DNA of 55,436 bases from Streptomyces sp. DI166 (GCF_900091315.1 NZ_FLSP01000056.1:1-55436); one strand, 5' to 3'; counted from the first letter of the stretch, positions 43,478-53,170 are shown. Translations and numbers: made by a program. The notes: generated from the sequence alone by a model not told the origin.

Positions 43478-44711
43478 GCTGCTGCTGTGGTCCTCGGTCA
43501 GCCTGATCGTGCTGGCCGGCTGCTACAACACAAGTCTTTTCCTGCTCTCCCGGCGCAGAATTCGCCGGACCCGCACCGAGCGGAGAGAGCGTTTCTATGT
43601 ATTCCTGCTCGCCTGTCTGAACGAGGAGCGAGTCCTTTCCGAAAGCCTGGCGCGTATCACCTCGCTGCCCGCCGGGAATTTCATGGCGCTGGTCATCGAC
43701 GACGGCTCCGACGACCGCACCGCCGAGATCGCGCTGGCCGCCGACCCCGACCGGGTCAGGCTGTACCGGCGCACTCCCCCGAACGCGCGCCGGGGCAAGG
43801 GCGCCGCGCTCAACGACGGAGTGCGCCATCTCAGGGAGTCGGGGCTGCTGGCCGGCCGCGACCCCGCCGACACCGTCCTGTGTGTGGTGGACGCCGACGG
43901 GCGCCTCGATCCGCACATCGTGCAGTCGGTCGACCCCTACTTCGACGACCCGGACACCGGCGCCGTGCAGGTCTGCGTGCGCATGTACAACCGCGGCGAG
44001 GGGCTGCTGGCCCGGATGCAGGACATGGAGTTCGTCGTCTACGGCGATGTCTTCCAGAGCGCCCGGCGCTTCATCGGCAGCGTCGGCATGGGCGGCAACG
44101 GCCAGTTCATGCGGCTGTCCGCGCTCAACACGCTGGACGGGGACGGCCCGTGGAGCGACAGCCTCACCGAGGACCTCGACCTCGGGGTCCGGCTGATCGC
44201 CAAGGGCTGGACCAACCAGCACTGCACCACCGCCTCCGTCTCCCAGCAGGCGGTGCTGAGCCTGCGCCGTCTGATCCGGCAGCGCTCACGCTGGTTCCAG
44301 GGCCATCTGCAGTCGGCCAACCTCGTCCCGCTCATCCTGCGGGACGTGCCCACCCGCCCCGCGCTGGACCTGCTCTACCACCTGTCCAGCCCGGTGCTGA
44401 TCCTGCTCACCTCGCTGCTCCCGCTGTCCTTCCTGGTGGCCCTCGGCGCGACCGCCGTGGCCTCGGTACAGGCGGGCGAGCCGCTGGTGTCGCCGATGTG
44501 GCTGCTCGGCCCGTACCTGCTGTCCTTCACCGCCGCCTACGCCTACGGCTTCGTCTACTCCCGGCGTGAGCGCGACCTCGGGCTGGTCCGCTCGGTGCTC
44601 CTCGCCCATGTCTTCGTCTTCTACGGCTACATCTGGTTCGCCGCCGGCTGGTGGGGCTTCTGGCGGATGCTCACCGGCAAACGGACCTGGCTGAAGACCG
44701 CGCGCACCTGA
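43467..44711 (+). CDS. Processive family 2 glycosyltransferase (polysaccharide synthase)
   Basis: A 414-aa membrane synthase. An N-terminal helix (residues 5-28) precedes the GT-A domain: ALVIDDGSDD near 75, CVVDADG near 139, TEDLDLG near 233 and QRSRWFQGH near 271. This D, DxD, TED, QxxRW set marks processive synthases such as PgaC, chitin or hyaluronan synthase. Three or four C-terminal helices should form the channel. With an epimerase making UDP-ManNAc in the same operon, a ManNAc- or GlcNAc-containing polymer is the likely product. Chemistry is inferred, not shown. Confidence 0.88.
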   Translation: MITELLLWSSVSLIVLAGCYNTSLFLLSRRRIRRTRTERRERFYVFLLACLNEERVLSESLARITSLPAGNFMALVIDDGSDDRTAEIALAADPDRVRLYRRTPPNARRGKGAALNDGVRHLRESGLLAGRDPADTVLCVVDADGRLDPHIVQSVDPYFDDPDTGAVQVCVRMYNRGEGLLARMQDMEFVVYGDVFQSARRFIGSVGMGGNGQFMRLSALNTLDGDGPWSDSLTEDLDLGVRLIAKGWTNQHCTTASVSQQAVLSLRRLIRQRSRWFQGHLQSANLVPLILRDVPTRPALDLLYHLSSPVLILLTSLLPLSFLVALGATAVASVQAGEPLVSPMWLLGPYLLSFTAAYAYGFVYSRRERDLGLVRSVLLAHVFVFYGYIWFAAGWWGFWRMLTGKRTWLKTART

Positions 44712-44749
44712 ATCCACCGCCCACCCCGCCGACTTCTCTCTCATCTCAA

Positions 44750-44771
44750 CGCGCGGCTCCACGGCCGCGCG
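44750..44771 (+). terminator. Hairpin between GT2 and epimerase genes
   Basis: CGCGCGGC (44750-44757) pairs with GCCGCGCG (44764-44771) around a 6-nt loop, 39 bp past the GT2 stop. There is no T-run. It may be a partial terminator or an mRNA-stability element inside the operon. Confidence 0.4.
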
Positions 44772-44789
44772 CCCAAGGGGGGCTCACCC

Positions 44790-45932
44790 ATGTCCGCACC
44801 TCAGTCCGTCCTGCCCGTACGCGCCATGCTGGTGCTCGGCACCCGGCCCGAGGCCATCAAACTGGCGCCCGTCGCCCGCTCCATGGCCGACTCCGCCGAC
44901 TTCGACCCGCTGGTCGTCACCACCGGACAGCACCGCGAGATGCTCCACCAGATGCTCGGGCTGCTCGGCGTCACCAGCCGCGTCGCGCTCGACGTGATGC
45001 GCAGCCGCCAGCAGCTCTCCGACCTGACCGCCCGGCTGGTCGCCGAACTCGGCGAGGTGATGCGCGAGAAGCGGCCGGACCTGGTCGTGGTGCAGGGGGA
45101 CACCACGACCGCGCTGGCCGGGGCGCTCGCCGCGTTCTACGAGAAGGTCCCGGTCGCCCATGTCGAGGCCGGGCTGCGCACCGGCGTCATCGACAATCCG
45201 TTCCCGGAGGAGCTCAACCGCAGCCTCATCGGCCGTATCGCCCGCTGGCACTTCGCCCCGACCGAGCGCGCCGCCCGGCACCTGACCGACGAGGGCGTGC
45301 CCAAGGAGCAGGTGTTCGTCACCGGCAACACCGTCATCGACAACCTGCTGTGGGTGCTGGACCGGGGCACCGGCAGCTCCGCCTTCCGCACCCGGGCCCG
45401 GAAGATCCTGGTCACCCTGCACCGGCGGGAGAACCAGGGCGAGCGGATGCGCGGGATGGGCCGGGCGCTGCGCCGGCTGGCGGAGCGCGGGGACGTGGAG
45501 ATCGTGCTGCCGCTGCACAAGAGCCCGGCGGTCCGGGAGGTGCTGCTGCCCGAACTCGACGGCCACGCCGGGATCGCCCTGGTGGAGCCGCTGGACTACC
45601 TGGACTTCGCGGCCACCCTCGCCGACAGCGATCTGGTCCTCACCGACTCCGGCGGCATCCAGGAGGAGGCGCCGAGCCTGGGCAAGCCCGCGCTGGTGCT
45701 GCGGACCACCACCGAGCGCCCGGAGGCGGTGGAGGCGGGCGCGGCCCGGCTGATCGGCACCGACCCCGAGGCGATCGTGCGGGACGCCGGGGAACTCCTC
45801 GACGACCCGGTGGCCTACCGGCGGATGTCGGGGGCGGGCAATCCGTTCGGCGACGGGCGGGCGGCGGAGCGCGTACTGGCCCAGCTCGCCGAGGACTTCG
45901 CGGCGGAAGTCCCCCTGGACGCGGTGGTCTGA
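44790..45932 (+). CDS. wecB: Non-hydrolysing UDP-N-acetylglucosamine 2-epimerase
   Basis: A 380-aa WecB/MnaA-type enzyme that interconverts UDP-GlcNAc and UDP-ManNAc in the cytoplasm. The landmarks are VLGTRPEAIKLAPV near residue 15, TGQHREM, VQGDTTTALAGALAAFY near 98, HVEAGLRTG near 126 with PFPEELNR, and LTDSGGIQEEAPSLGKP near 285. It lies 78 bp after the GT2 gene, across a small hairpin (44750-44771), on the same strand. It probably supplies ManNAc or balances precursor pools for the synthase. A duplicate for wall teichuronic acid is possible but no other such genes are near. Confidence 0.9.
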   Translation: MSAPQSVLPVRAMLVLGTRPEAIKLAPVARSMADSADFDPLVVTTGQHREMLHQMLGLLGVTSRVALDVMRSRQQLSDLTARLVAELGEVMREKRPDLVVVQGDTTTALAGALAAFYEKVPVAHVEAGLRTGVIDNPFPEELNRSLIGRIARWHFAPTERAARHLTDEGVPKEQVFVTGNTVIDNLLWVLDRGTGSSAFRTRARKILVTLHRRENQGERMRGMGRALRRLAERGDVEIVLPLHKSPAVREVLLPELDGHAGIALVEPLDYLDFAATLADSDLVLTDSGGIQEEAPSLGKPALVLRTTTERPEAVEAGAARLIGTDPEAIVRDAGELLDDPVAYRRMSGAGNPFGDGRAAERVLAQLAEDFAAEVPLDAVV

Positions 45933-45949
45933 GCGCCATACTCGTCCGC

Positions 45950-46618
45950 ATGACCCGCCCCCTGCTGCGCCGTCTGCTCCCGGCGGTGGCGCTCGTCGGA
46001 GTCCTGGCCGTCGCCCTGACCCAGTGCGGCTCCGACGACCCGCCACCGCCGTCGACGCCGTGGGCCGACGGTTCCGTGCACGGCCGCTGGGAGTCGGTGT
46101 TCAACGGCCACGGCACCAACTCGGGTGACGACGACTCGCTGACGCTGTCGCCGATGCCCGCGGAGGACCCGGGGACCACGCACGCGGGGCTGGTGGTGAG
46201 CACGGCGTCGTACGCGGACGTCCGGTTCACGGCCCGGATGCGGACGGTCGAGCAGCTGCGCGAGCCCGACCCGAACCCCTGGGAGGTGCCGTGGCTGGTG
46301 TGGGCGTACACCGACCCGGAGCACTTCTACTACATCACGCTCAAGCCCAACGGCTGGGAGCTGGGCAAACGGGACCCCGCCTACCCGGGCGGGCAGCGCT
46401 TCCTGGCCACGGGGCACCAGGAGTACCCGGTGGGCGACTGGTACGGGGTTCTGGTGGAGCAGCGCGGGGCCACGCTCACCGTGACGGTGGACGGGGAGCG
46501 GCTGGTGGAGTTCAGCGATGCCGAACGCCCTTACACGGGCGGGAAGGTGGGGGCGTACTCGGAGGACGCCACCGTGGAGTTCGAGGGGCTGGAGGTCGGC
46601 CGGGTCCGGTCCCGGTAA
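45950..46618 (+). CDS. Secreted concanavalin-A/LamG-like protein
   Basis: A 222-aa protein with basic N-terminus RPLLRRLLP, a hydrophobic core and TQCGSDD. The LTQC sequence looks like a lipobox but has Gln at -1, so lipidation is uncertain. After a Pro linker comes a beta-sandwich resembling DUF1080/LamG domains (VHGRWESVFNGHG, TARMRTVEQL, YYITLKPNGWELGK, GKVGAYSEDATVEFEGLEVG). No catalytic motif is recognised; it may bind sugar. It is last in the exopolysaccharide-type operon, 17 bp after the epimerase gene. The function is inferred only from its fold and position. Confidence 0.72.
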   Translation: MTRPLLRRLLPAVALVGVLAVALTQCGSDDPPPPSTPWADGSVHGRWESVFNGHGTNSGDDDSLTLSPMPAEDPGTTHAGLVVSTASYADVRFTARMRTVEQLREPDPNPWEVPWLVWAYTDPEHFYYITLKPNGWELGKRDPAYPGGQRFLATGHQEYPVGDWYGVLVEQRGATLTVTVDGERLVEFSDAERPYTGGKVGAYSEDATVEFEGLEVGRVRSR

Positions 46619-46678
46619 AGGCGACGGCGCCTGCCCAGTCGTCCGGTCGGGGACAGTGGGGCAGACGCCATCTGTGTT

Positions 46679-46727
46679 CCGTACGCCTTTGTACGGGACG
46701 TTTCTCGAACGGTCCTGGACGGACCGT
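46679..46727. terminator. Two hairpins between convergent LamG-like and gltD genes
   Basis: CCGTAC (46679-46684) with GTACGG (46691-46696), and ACGGTCC (46709-46715) with GGACCGT (46721-46727). The second ends at the last base of gltD. They probably end both transcripts. Confidence 0.55.
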
Positions 46728-48190
46728 CAGACCATCAGGGCCCGGTCGGTCGGGCGGATCGGGGCCGGCAGGTCGCTGGCCCCGGTCAGGAAGCGGTCCA
46801 CGCCGCGGGCGGCCGAGCGGCCCTCCGCGATGGCCCACACGATCAGCGACTGGCCGCGGCCCGCGTCACCGGCGACGAACACGCCCGGCACGTTGGTCTG
46901 GAAGTCGGCGTCGCGGGCGATGTTACCGCGCTCGTCGAGGTCCAGGCCGAACTGCTCGACCAGGCCGTTCTCCCGGTCGGTGCCGGTGAAGCCCATGGCG
47001 AGGGTGACCAGCTGGGCGGGGATCTTGCGCTCGGTGCCCGGCTTCTGGGTCAGCTTGCCGTCGACGAACTCCACCTCGGTCAGGTGCAGCCACTGGACGT
47101 TGCCGTCCTCGTCGCCCTCGAAGTGGGTGGTGGAGACGGAGTAGACCCGCTCGCCGCCCTCCTCGTGCGCGGAGGTGACCTTGTACAGCATGGGGAAGGT
47201 CGGCCACGGCTGGGTGACCGGGTTCCGCTCGTCGTTCGGGCGGGGCATGATCTCCAGCTGCGTCACCGAGGCCGCGCCCTGGCGGTGGGCGGTGCCCACG
47301 CAGTCGGCGCCGGTGTCGCCGCCGCCGATGACGACGACGTGCTTGCCCTCGGCGGAGATCGGGGAGGTGACGTAGTCGCCCTCCTGGACCTTGTTGGCCA
47401 GGGGCAGGTACTCCATCGCCTGGTAGATGCCCTTCAGCTCCCGCCCGGGGACGGGGAGGTCACGGGCGGTGGTGGCACCGACGGCGAGGACCACGGCGTC
47501 GTACCGCTTGCGCAGCGCGGTGGCCGGCATGTCCCGGCCGATCTCGACGCCGGTGCGGAACTTGGTGCCCTCCGCGCGCATCTGCTCGATACGGCGGTTG
47601 ATGTGGCGCTTCTCCATCTTGAACTCGGGGATGCCGTAGCGGAGGAGGCCTCCGATGCGGTCCGCGCGCTCGTAGACGGCGACGGTGTGACCGGCCCGGG
47701 TCAGCTGCTGGGCGGCGGCCAGACCCGCGGGGCCGGAGCCGACGACCGCGACGGTCTTGCCGGACAGCCGCTCGGGCGCCTGCGGGGAGACGTCACCGGT
47801 CTCCCACGCCTTGTCGATGATCGAGACCTCGACGTTCTTGATGGTGACCGGCGGCTGGTTGATGCCGAGCACACACGCCGACTCGCAGGGGGCGGGGCAG
47901 AGGCGACCGGTGAACTCCGGGAAGTTGTTGGTCGCGTGCAGCCGCTCGGAGGCGGCGGCCCAGTCCTCGCGGTAGGCGTAGTCGTTCCACTCCGGGATCA
48001 GGTTCCCGAGCGGACAGCCGTTGTGGCAGAACGGGATACCGCAGTCCATGCAGCGGCTGGCCTGCTTGCTGATGATCGGCAGCAGGGAGCCGGGGACGTA
48101 GACCTCGTTCCAGTCCTTCAGCCGGACCTCGACGGGGCGGGACTTGGCGACCTCGCGCCCGTGGTTGAGAAAGCCCTTGGGATCAGCCAT
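46727..48190 (-). CDS. gltD: Glutamate synthase (NADPH) small subunit
   Basis: The 487-aa beta subunit of GOGAT, feeding electrons from NADPH to GltB. N-terminal Cys clusters for 4Fe-4S (CMDCGIPFCHNGCPLG near residue 42, CPAPCESACVLG near 96), FAD motif VVGSGPAGLAAAQQL near 148, and NADPH motif VIGGGDTGADCVGTA near 286. The length and order match the family. Its ATG overlaps the gltB end by 8 bp, so the subunits are coupled. It ends at a hairpin. Confidence 0.96.
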   Translation of the reverse strand: MADPKGFLNHGREVAKSRPVEVRLKDWNEVYVPGSLLPIISKQASRCMDCGIPFCHNGCPLGNLIPEWNDYAYREDWAAASERLHATNNFPEFTGRLCPAPCESACVLGINQPPVTIKNVEVSIIDKAWETGDVSPQAPERLSGKTVAVVGSGPAGLAAAQQLTRAGHTVAVYERADRIGGLLRYGIPEFKMEKRHINRRIEQMRAEGTKFRTGVEIGRDMPATALRKRYDAVVLAVGATTARDLPVPGRELKGIYQAMEYLPLANKVQEGDYVTSPISAEGKHVVVIGGGDTGADCVGTAHRQGAASVTQLEIMPRPNDERNPVTQPWPTFPMLYKVTSAHEEGGERVYSVSTTHFEGDEDGNVQWLHLTEVEFVDGKLTQKPGTERKIPAQLVTLAMGFTGTDRENGLVEQFGLDLDERGNIARDADFQTNVPGVFVAGDAGRGQSLIVWAIAEGRSAARGVDRFLTGASDLPAPIRPTDRALMV

Positions 48191-51100
48191 TGGTCGCCGC
48201 CTCCATCATCTTCTCGGTGATCTCGGTCTCGGTGAGACCGGCTCGCTCGGCGGCGTCCTTGGCGGCGAGCACTGCCTTGTACGTGCTGGGGATGATCTTG
48301 CTGAAGCGCTCCGCCGCGGCGTCCCAGTCGGCGAGCAGCTTCTCGGCGACCGTGGAGCCGGTCTCCTCGGCGTGGCGGCGCACCACGTCGTGCAGCCACT
48401 GCTTGTCGTCCTCGGTGAGCGTCTCCACGGCGTCCAGGTTGCCGACGTTGACGTTGTCCCGGTCGAGGTCGATGACGTAGGCGACACCGCCGGACATGCC
48501 GGCCGCGAAGTTGCGGCCCGTCTCGCCGAGGACCACCGCGTGACCGCCGGTCATGTACTCGCAGCCGTGGTCGCCCACGCCCTCCGAGACCACCAGGGCA
48601 CCGGAGTTGCGGACGCAGAACCGCTCACCGGTCCGGCCGCGCAGGAACAGCTCGCCGCCGGTGGCGCCGTAGGCGATGGTGTTGCCCGCGATCGTGGAGT
48701 ACTCGGCGAGGTGGTCGGCGCCCCGGTCCGGGCGGACGATCACACGGCCGCCCGACAGGCCCTTGCCGACGTAGTCGTTGGCGTCGCCCTCCAGGCGCAG
48801 GGTGACACCGCGCGGGAGGAAGGCGCCGAAGGACTGGCCCGCGGAGCCGGTGAAGGTGATGTCGATGGTGTCGTCGGGCAGGCCCGCGCCACCGAACTTC
48901 TTCGTCACCTCGTGGCCGAGCATGGTGCCGACCGTGCGGTTGATGTTGCGGATGGCGACCTGGGCGCGCACCGGCTGGGCGTCGGTGGCGGAGTCCGCGG
49001 CCAGCGCGTCGGCGGCGAGCTTGATCAGCTCGTTGTCGAGCGCCTTCTCCAGGCCGTGGTCCTGCTCGATCAGCTGGTGGCGCACGGCGCCCTCGGGCAG
49101 CTCGGGCACGTGGAACAGCGGGGCCAGGTCCAGGCCCTGCGCCTTCCAGTGGTTGACCGCGCGGGTCACGTCGAGGGCCTCGGCGTGGCCGACGGCCTCC
49201 TCGATGGAGCGGAAGCCCAGCTCGGCGAGGATCTCGCGGACCTCCTGCGCGATGAACTGGAAGAAGTTCACCACGTACTCGGCCTTGCCGGAGAACCGGT
49301 CGCGCAGCACCGGGTTCTGGGTGGCGATGCCGACCGGGCAGGTGTCCAGGTGGCAGACGCGCATCATGACGCAGCCGGAGACGACGAGCGGCGCGGTCGC
49401 GAAACCGAACTCCTCGGCGCCCAGCAGCGCGGCGATGACCACGTCGCGGCCGGTCTTGAGCTGACCGTCGGTCTGTACGACGATCCGGTCGCGCAGGCCG
49501 TTGAGCAGCAGGGTCTGCTGGGTCTCGGCCAGGCCCAGCTCCCAGGGGCCGCCCGCGTGCTTGAGCGAGGTCAGCGGGGAGGCGCCGGTGCCGCCGTCGT
49601 GGCCGGAGATCAGCACCACGTCCGCGTGCGCCTTGGACACACCCGCCGCGACCGTGCCGACGCCGACCTCGGAGACCAGCTTCACGTGAATCCGCGCCTG
49701 CGGGTTCGCGTTCTTCAGGTCGTGGATCAGCTGGGCCAGGTCCTCGATGGAGTAGATGTCGTGGTGCGGCGGCGGGGAGATCAGGCCCACGCCCGGCGTC
49801 GAGTGACGCGTCTTGGCGACCCACGGGTAGACCTTGTGGCCGGGCAGCTGGCCGCCCTCGCCGGGCTTGGCGCCCTGGGCCATCTTGATCTGGATGTCGT
49901 CCGCGTTGACCAGGTACTCGGAGGTCACACCGAAGCGGCCGGAGGCGACCTGCTTGATGGACGAGCGGCGCGCCGGGTCGTACAGGCGCTCCGGGTCCTC
50001 GCCGCCCTCACCGGTGTTGGACTTACCGCCCAGCTGGTTCATGGCGATGGCGAGGGTCTCGTGCGCCTCCTTGGAGATGGAGCCGTACGACATGGCGCCG
50101 GTGGAGAAGCGCTTGACGATCTCGGAGACCGGCTCGACCTCGTCGATGGGGATCGGCTGCCGGTCCGACTTGAAGCCGAACAGGCCGCGCAGCGTCATCA
50201 GGCGCTCGGACTGCTCGTTCACGCGGTCCGTGTACTTCTTGAAGATGTCGTAGCGGCCGGAGCGCGTGGAGTGCTGGAGGCGGAAGACCGTCTCCGGGTC
50301 GAACAGGTGCGGCTCGCCCTCGCGGCGCCACTGGTACTCGCCGCCGATCTCCAGCGCGCGGTGCGCCGGGGCGATGCCGGAGGCCGGGTAGGCCTTGGCG
50401 TGGCGGGCGGCGACCTCCTTGGCGATGACGTCGATGCCGACGCCGCCGATCTTGGTGGCGGTGCCGTTGAAGTACTTCTCCACGAAGGACTGGTCGAGAC
50501 CGACGGCCTCGAAGACCTGGGCGCCGCGGTAGGAGGCGACGGTGGAGATGCCCATCTTCGACATGACCTTCAGCACGCCCTTGCCGAGGGCGTAGATCAG
50601 GTTGCGGATGGCCTTCTCGGGCTCGATGCCGGGCAGGAAGGTGCCGGCCCGGACCAGGTCCTCGACGGACTCCATGGCCAGGTACGGGTTGACCGCGGCG
50701 GCGCCGTAGCCGATGAGCAGGGCGACGTGGTGGACCTCGCGGACGTCACCGGCCTCGACCAGCAGGCCCACGTGGGTGCGCTGCTTGGTGCGGATGAGGT
50801 GGTGGTGGACGGCCGCGGTGAGCAGCAGCGAGGGGATCGGCGCGTGCTCGGCGTCGGAGTGGCGGTCCGACAGGACGATCAGGCGGGCGCCGTTCTCGAT
50901 GGCGGCGTCGGCCTCGGCGCAGATCTCCTCGATGCGCGCGGCGAGGGCGTCGCCGCCGCCGGAGACCCGGTACAGGCCGGACAGGGTCGCGGCCTTGAAG
51001 CCGGGCATGTCGCCGTCGGCGTTGATGTGGATGAGCTTGGCCAGCTCGTCGTTGTCGATCACCGGGAACGGCAGGGTGACGCTGCGGCAGGACGCGGCCG

Positions 51101-52781
51101 TGGGCTCCAGCAGGTTGCCCTGCGGGCCGAGGGAGGAGCGCAGGGAGGTGACCAGCTCCTCGCGGATGGCGTCCAGCGGCGGGTTGGTGACCTGCGCGAA
51201 CAGCTGGGTGAAGTAGTCGAAGAGCAGCCGCGGGCGCTCGCTGAGCGCGGCGATGGGCGAGTCGGTGCCCATCGAGCCGATCGGCTCGGCGCCGGCCTTG
51301 GCCATCGGCGCCAGGATGATCCGCAGCTCTTCCTCGGTGTAGCCGAAGGTCTGCTGGCGGCGGGTGACCGAGGCGTGGGTGTGCACGATGTGCTCACGCT
51401 CGGGCAGGTCCGACAGCTCGATCTCGCCGGCCTCCAGCCACTCCTGGTAGGGGGCGGCGGCGGCCAGCTCGGCCTTGATCTCGTCGTCCTCGATGATGCG
51501 GTGCTCGACGGTGTCGACGAGGAACATCTTGCCGGGCTGCAGACGGCCCTTGCGGACGACCTTGGCGGGGTCGATGTCGAGGACGCCGACCTCGGAGCCG
51601 AGGACGACGAGGCCTTCGTCGGTGACCCAGTAGCGGCCGGGGCGCAGACCGTTGCGGTCGAGCACGGCGCCGACCTGGGTGCCGTCGGTGAAGGTGACAC
51701 AGGCCGGGCCGTCCCAGGGCTCCATCATCGTGGAGTGGTACTGGTAGAAGGCGCGCCGGGCCGGGTCCATGGAGTCGTGGTTCTCCCACGCCTCCGGGAT
51801 CATCATCAGCACGGAGTGCGGCAGCGAACGGCCGCCGAGGTGGAGCAGCTCCAGGACCTCGTCGAAGGAGGCGGAGTCGGAGGCGTCCGGGGTGCAGACC
51901 GGGAAGATCCGCTCCAGGGCCTTGTCGTCGGTGCCGAACAGGTCGGAGACCAGCTGCGACTCACGGGCGCGCATCCAGTTGCGGTTGCCCTTGACGGTGT
52001 TGATCTCACCGTTGTGCGCGACGAACCGGTAGGGGTGCGCGAGCGGCCACGACGGGAAGGTGTTCGTGGAGAACCGGGAGTGCACGAGCGCGATCGCGGA
52101 GGCGAAGCGGCGGTCGGACAGGTCCGGGAAGAAGGGCTCCAGCTGGCCGGTGGTCAGCATGCCCTTGTAGACGATGGTGCGGGCCGACAGCGAGGGGAAG
52201 TAGACGCCGGCCTCGCGCTCGGCGCGCTTGCGCAGCACGAACGCCTTGCGGTCGAGGTCGATGCCCGTCGCCTCGCCGTGGCTGACGAAGATCTGCCGGA
52301 AGGCGGGCATCGTCGAGCGGGCGGTGGCACCCAGCAGTTCGGGGGCGACGGGAACCTCGCGCCAGCCGAGGACGGTCAGGCCCTCTTCGGCGGCGATGGT
52401 CTCGATCTGCGAGACGGCGGCCTCGGTGCCGTCCTCCGGCAGGAAGGCGATACCGACGGCGTAGCCGCCGGCCGCGGGCAGCTCGAAGCCGGCGACCTCA
52501 CGGAAGAAGGTGTCCGGGACCTGGGACAGGATGCCCGCGCCGTCACCCGAGTCGGGCTCGGAGCCGGTGGCACCGCGGTGCTCCAGGTTGCGCAGAACCG
52601 TGAGCGCCTGCTCGACCAGCGCGTGGCTCGCCTCGCCGGTGAGGGTGGCCACGAAGCCGACGCCACAGGCGTCGTGCTCGTTGCGGGGGTCGTACATACC
52701 CTGTGCAGCAGGGCGAGCATCCATGAACGACCAGTTCTGGCCATTCGCGGAATGCTGGGACGGCTGGCGCGGCGTACGCAT
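48183..52781 (-). CDS. gltB: Glutamate synthase (NADPH) large subunit
   Basis: The 1532-aa alpha subunit, making two glutamates from glutamine and 2-oxoglutarate. The N-terminal amidotransferase has its nucleophile Cys 39 (NEHDACGVGF) exposed by removal of a 38-residue propeptide. The synthase domain binds FMN, and CHLDTCPVGIATQNP is the 3Fe-4S site. A beta-helix GXGXG domain ends the chain. I chose ATG 52781, with GGGAGAG 4-5 nt upstream, over 52808. A GlnR-like box lies 86 bp upstream. The long opposite-strand frame is a shadow. Confidence 0.95.
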   Translation of the reverse strand: MRTPRQPSQHSANGQNWSFMDARPAAQGMYDPRNEHDACGVGFVATLTGEASHALVEQALTVLRNLEHRGATGSEPDSGDGAGILSQVPDTFFREVAGFELPAAGGYAVGIAFLPEDGTEAAVSQIETIAAEEGLTVLGWREVPVAPELLGATARSTMPAFRQIFVSHGEATGIDLDRKAFVLRKRAEREAGVYFPSLSARTIVYKGMLTTGQLEPFFPDLSDRRFASAIALVHSRFSTNTFPSWPLAHPYRFVAHNGEINTVKGNRNWMRARESQLVSDLFGTDDKALERIFPVCTPDASDSASFDEVLELLHLGGRSLPHSVLMMIPEAWENHDSMDPARRAFYQYHSTMMEPWDGPACVTFTDGTQVGAVLDRNGLRPGRYWVTDEGLVVLGSEVGVLDIDPAKVVRKGRLQPGKMFLVDTVEHRIIEDDEIKAELAAAAPYQEWLEAGEIELSDLPEREHIVHTHASVTRRQQTFGYTEEELRIILAPMAKAGAEPIGSMGTDSPIAALSERPRLLFDYFTQLFAQVTNPPLDAIREELVTSLRSSLGPQGNLLEPTAASCRSVTLPFPVIDNDELAKLIHINADGDMPGFKAATLSGLYRVSGGGDALAARIEEICAEADAAIENGARLIVLSDRHSDAEHAPIPSLLLTAAVHHHLIRTKQRTHVGLLVEAGDVREVHHVALLIGYGAAAVNPYLAMESVEDLVRAGTFLPGIEPEKAIRNLIYALGKGVLKVMSKMGISTVASYRGAQVFEAVGLDQSFVEKYFNGTATKIGGVGIDVIAKEVAARHAKAYPASGIAPAHRALEIGGEYQWRREGEPHLFDPETVFRLQHSTRSGRYDIFKKYTDRVNEQSERLMTLRGLFGFKSDRQPIPIDEVEPVSEIVKRFSTGAMSYGSISKEAHETLAIAMNQLGGKSNTGEGGEDPERLYDPARRSSIKQVASGRFGVTSEYLVNADDIQIKMAQGAKPGEGGQLPGHKVYPWVAKTRHSTPGVGLISPPPHHDIYSIEDLAQLIHDLKNANPQARIHVKLVSEVGVGTVAAGVSKAHADVVLISGHDGGTGASPLTSLKHAGGPWELGLAETQQTLLLNGLRDRIVVQTDGQLKTGRDVVIAALLGAEEFGFATAPLVVSGCVMMRVCHLDTCPVGIATQNPVLRDRFSGKAEYVVNFFQFIAQEVREILAELGFRSIEEAVGHAEALDVTRAVNHWKAQGLDLAPLFHVPELPEGAVRHQLIEQDHGLEKALDNELIKLAADALAADSATDAQPVRAQVAIRNINRTVGTMLGHEVTKKFGGAGLPDDTIDITFTGSAGQSFGAFLPRGVTLRLEGDANDYVGKGLSGGRVIVRPDRGADHLAEYSTIAGNTIAYGATGGELFLRGRTGERFCVRNSGALVVSEGVGDHGCEYMTGGHAVVLGETGRNFAAGMSGGVAYVIDLDRDNVNVGNLDAVETLTEDDKQWLHDVVRRHAEETGSTVAEKLLADWDAAAERFSKIIPSTYKAVLAAKDAAERAGLTETEITEKMMEAATNG

Positions 52782-53170
52782 CGGCTCTCCCGTCGTCGTC
52801 AGTGGCATTTAGCTGGTGCCGAGGGACGACGTTGGCCCTCTGCGTGTGATCTGCGCTGAGATCAAAATTTCGTGCAGGTTACATGATGGAGCGGTTCTCG
52901 GGAACCGGATACACCGTTCCAGCATGCGGACACCGCGGGTGGCGGCGGGGCCGTGTGCGACGGCCGGAAAGTATGGGGGACCGACCAGGACAAGATCGAT
53001 CAGATCGGTGGCCCGTCGGCGGTGGCGAGGGGGGCGTCGTCGCCCACCTCGCACAGGTGCGCGGCAGGCACCATTGCCCACAGCGCTTACGGCTCATGCC
53101 CGGTGGTTAAGCATTCGAAACCAGCGAGTAACGGCTACTTATGCGGCCCATCGCATAAGTTCCAGACCGC
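52782..53170. promoter_or_regulatory. Intergenic region between gltB and the VIT1/CCC1 gene, with GlnR-like box
   Basis: 389 bp without a supported gene. On the minus strand GTAAC-CTGCAC-GAAAT (52867-52882) fits the GlnR a-n6-b pattern gTnAc-n6-GaAAc, 86 bp before the gltB start, so nitrogen control of gltBD is plausible. Only one a-b pair is seen; a strong site would have two. The area about 53085-53165 is AT-richer and lies past the VIT1 stop. I see no terminator there. Confidence 0.45.

Noticed and set aside
44790..45932. Teichuronic acid or capsule cluster of the ManNAcA type
   Set aside because: There is no UDP-ManNAc dehydrogenase, flippase or additional glycosyltransferase in the neighbourhood.
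48144..52859. 1571-codon open frame on the plus strand opposite gltB
   Set aside because: It mirrors gltB exactly; the translation is low-complexity Val/Asp/Gly/Leu typical of an antisense high-GC frame, while gltB has complete conserved motifs.
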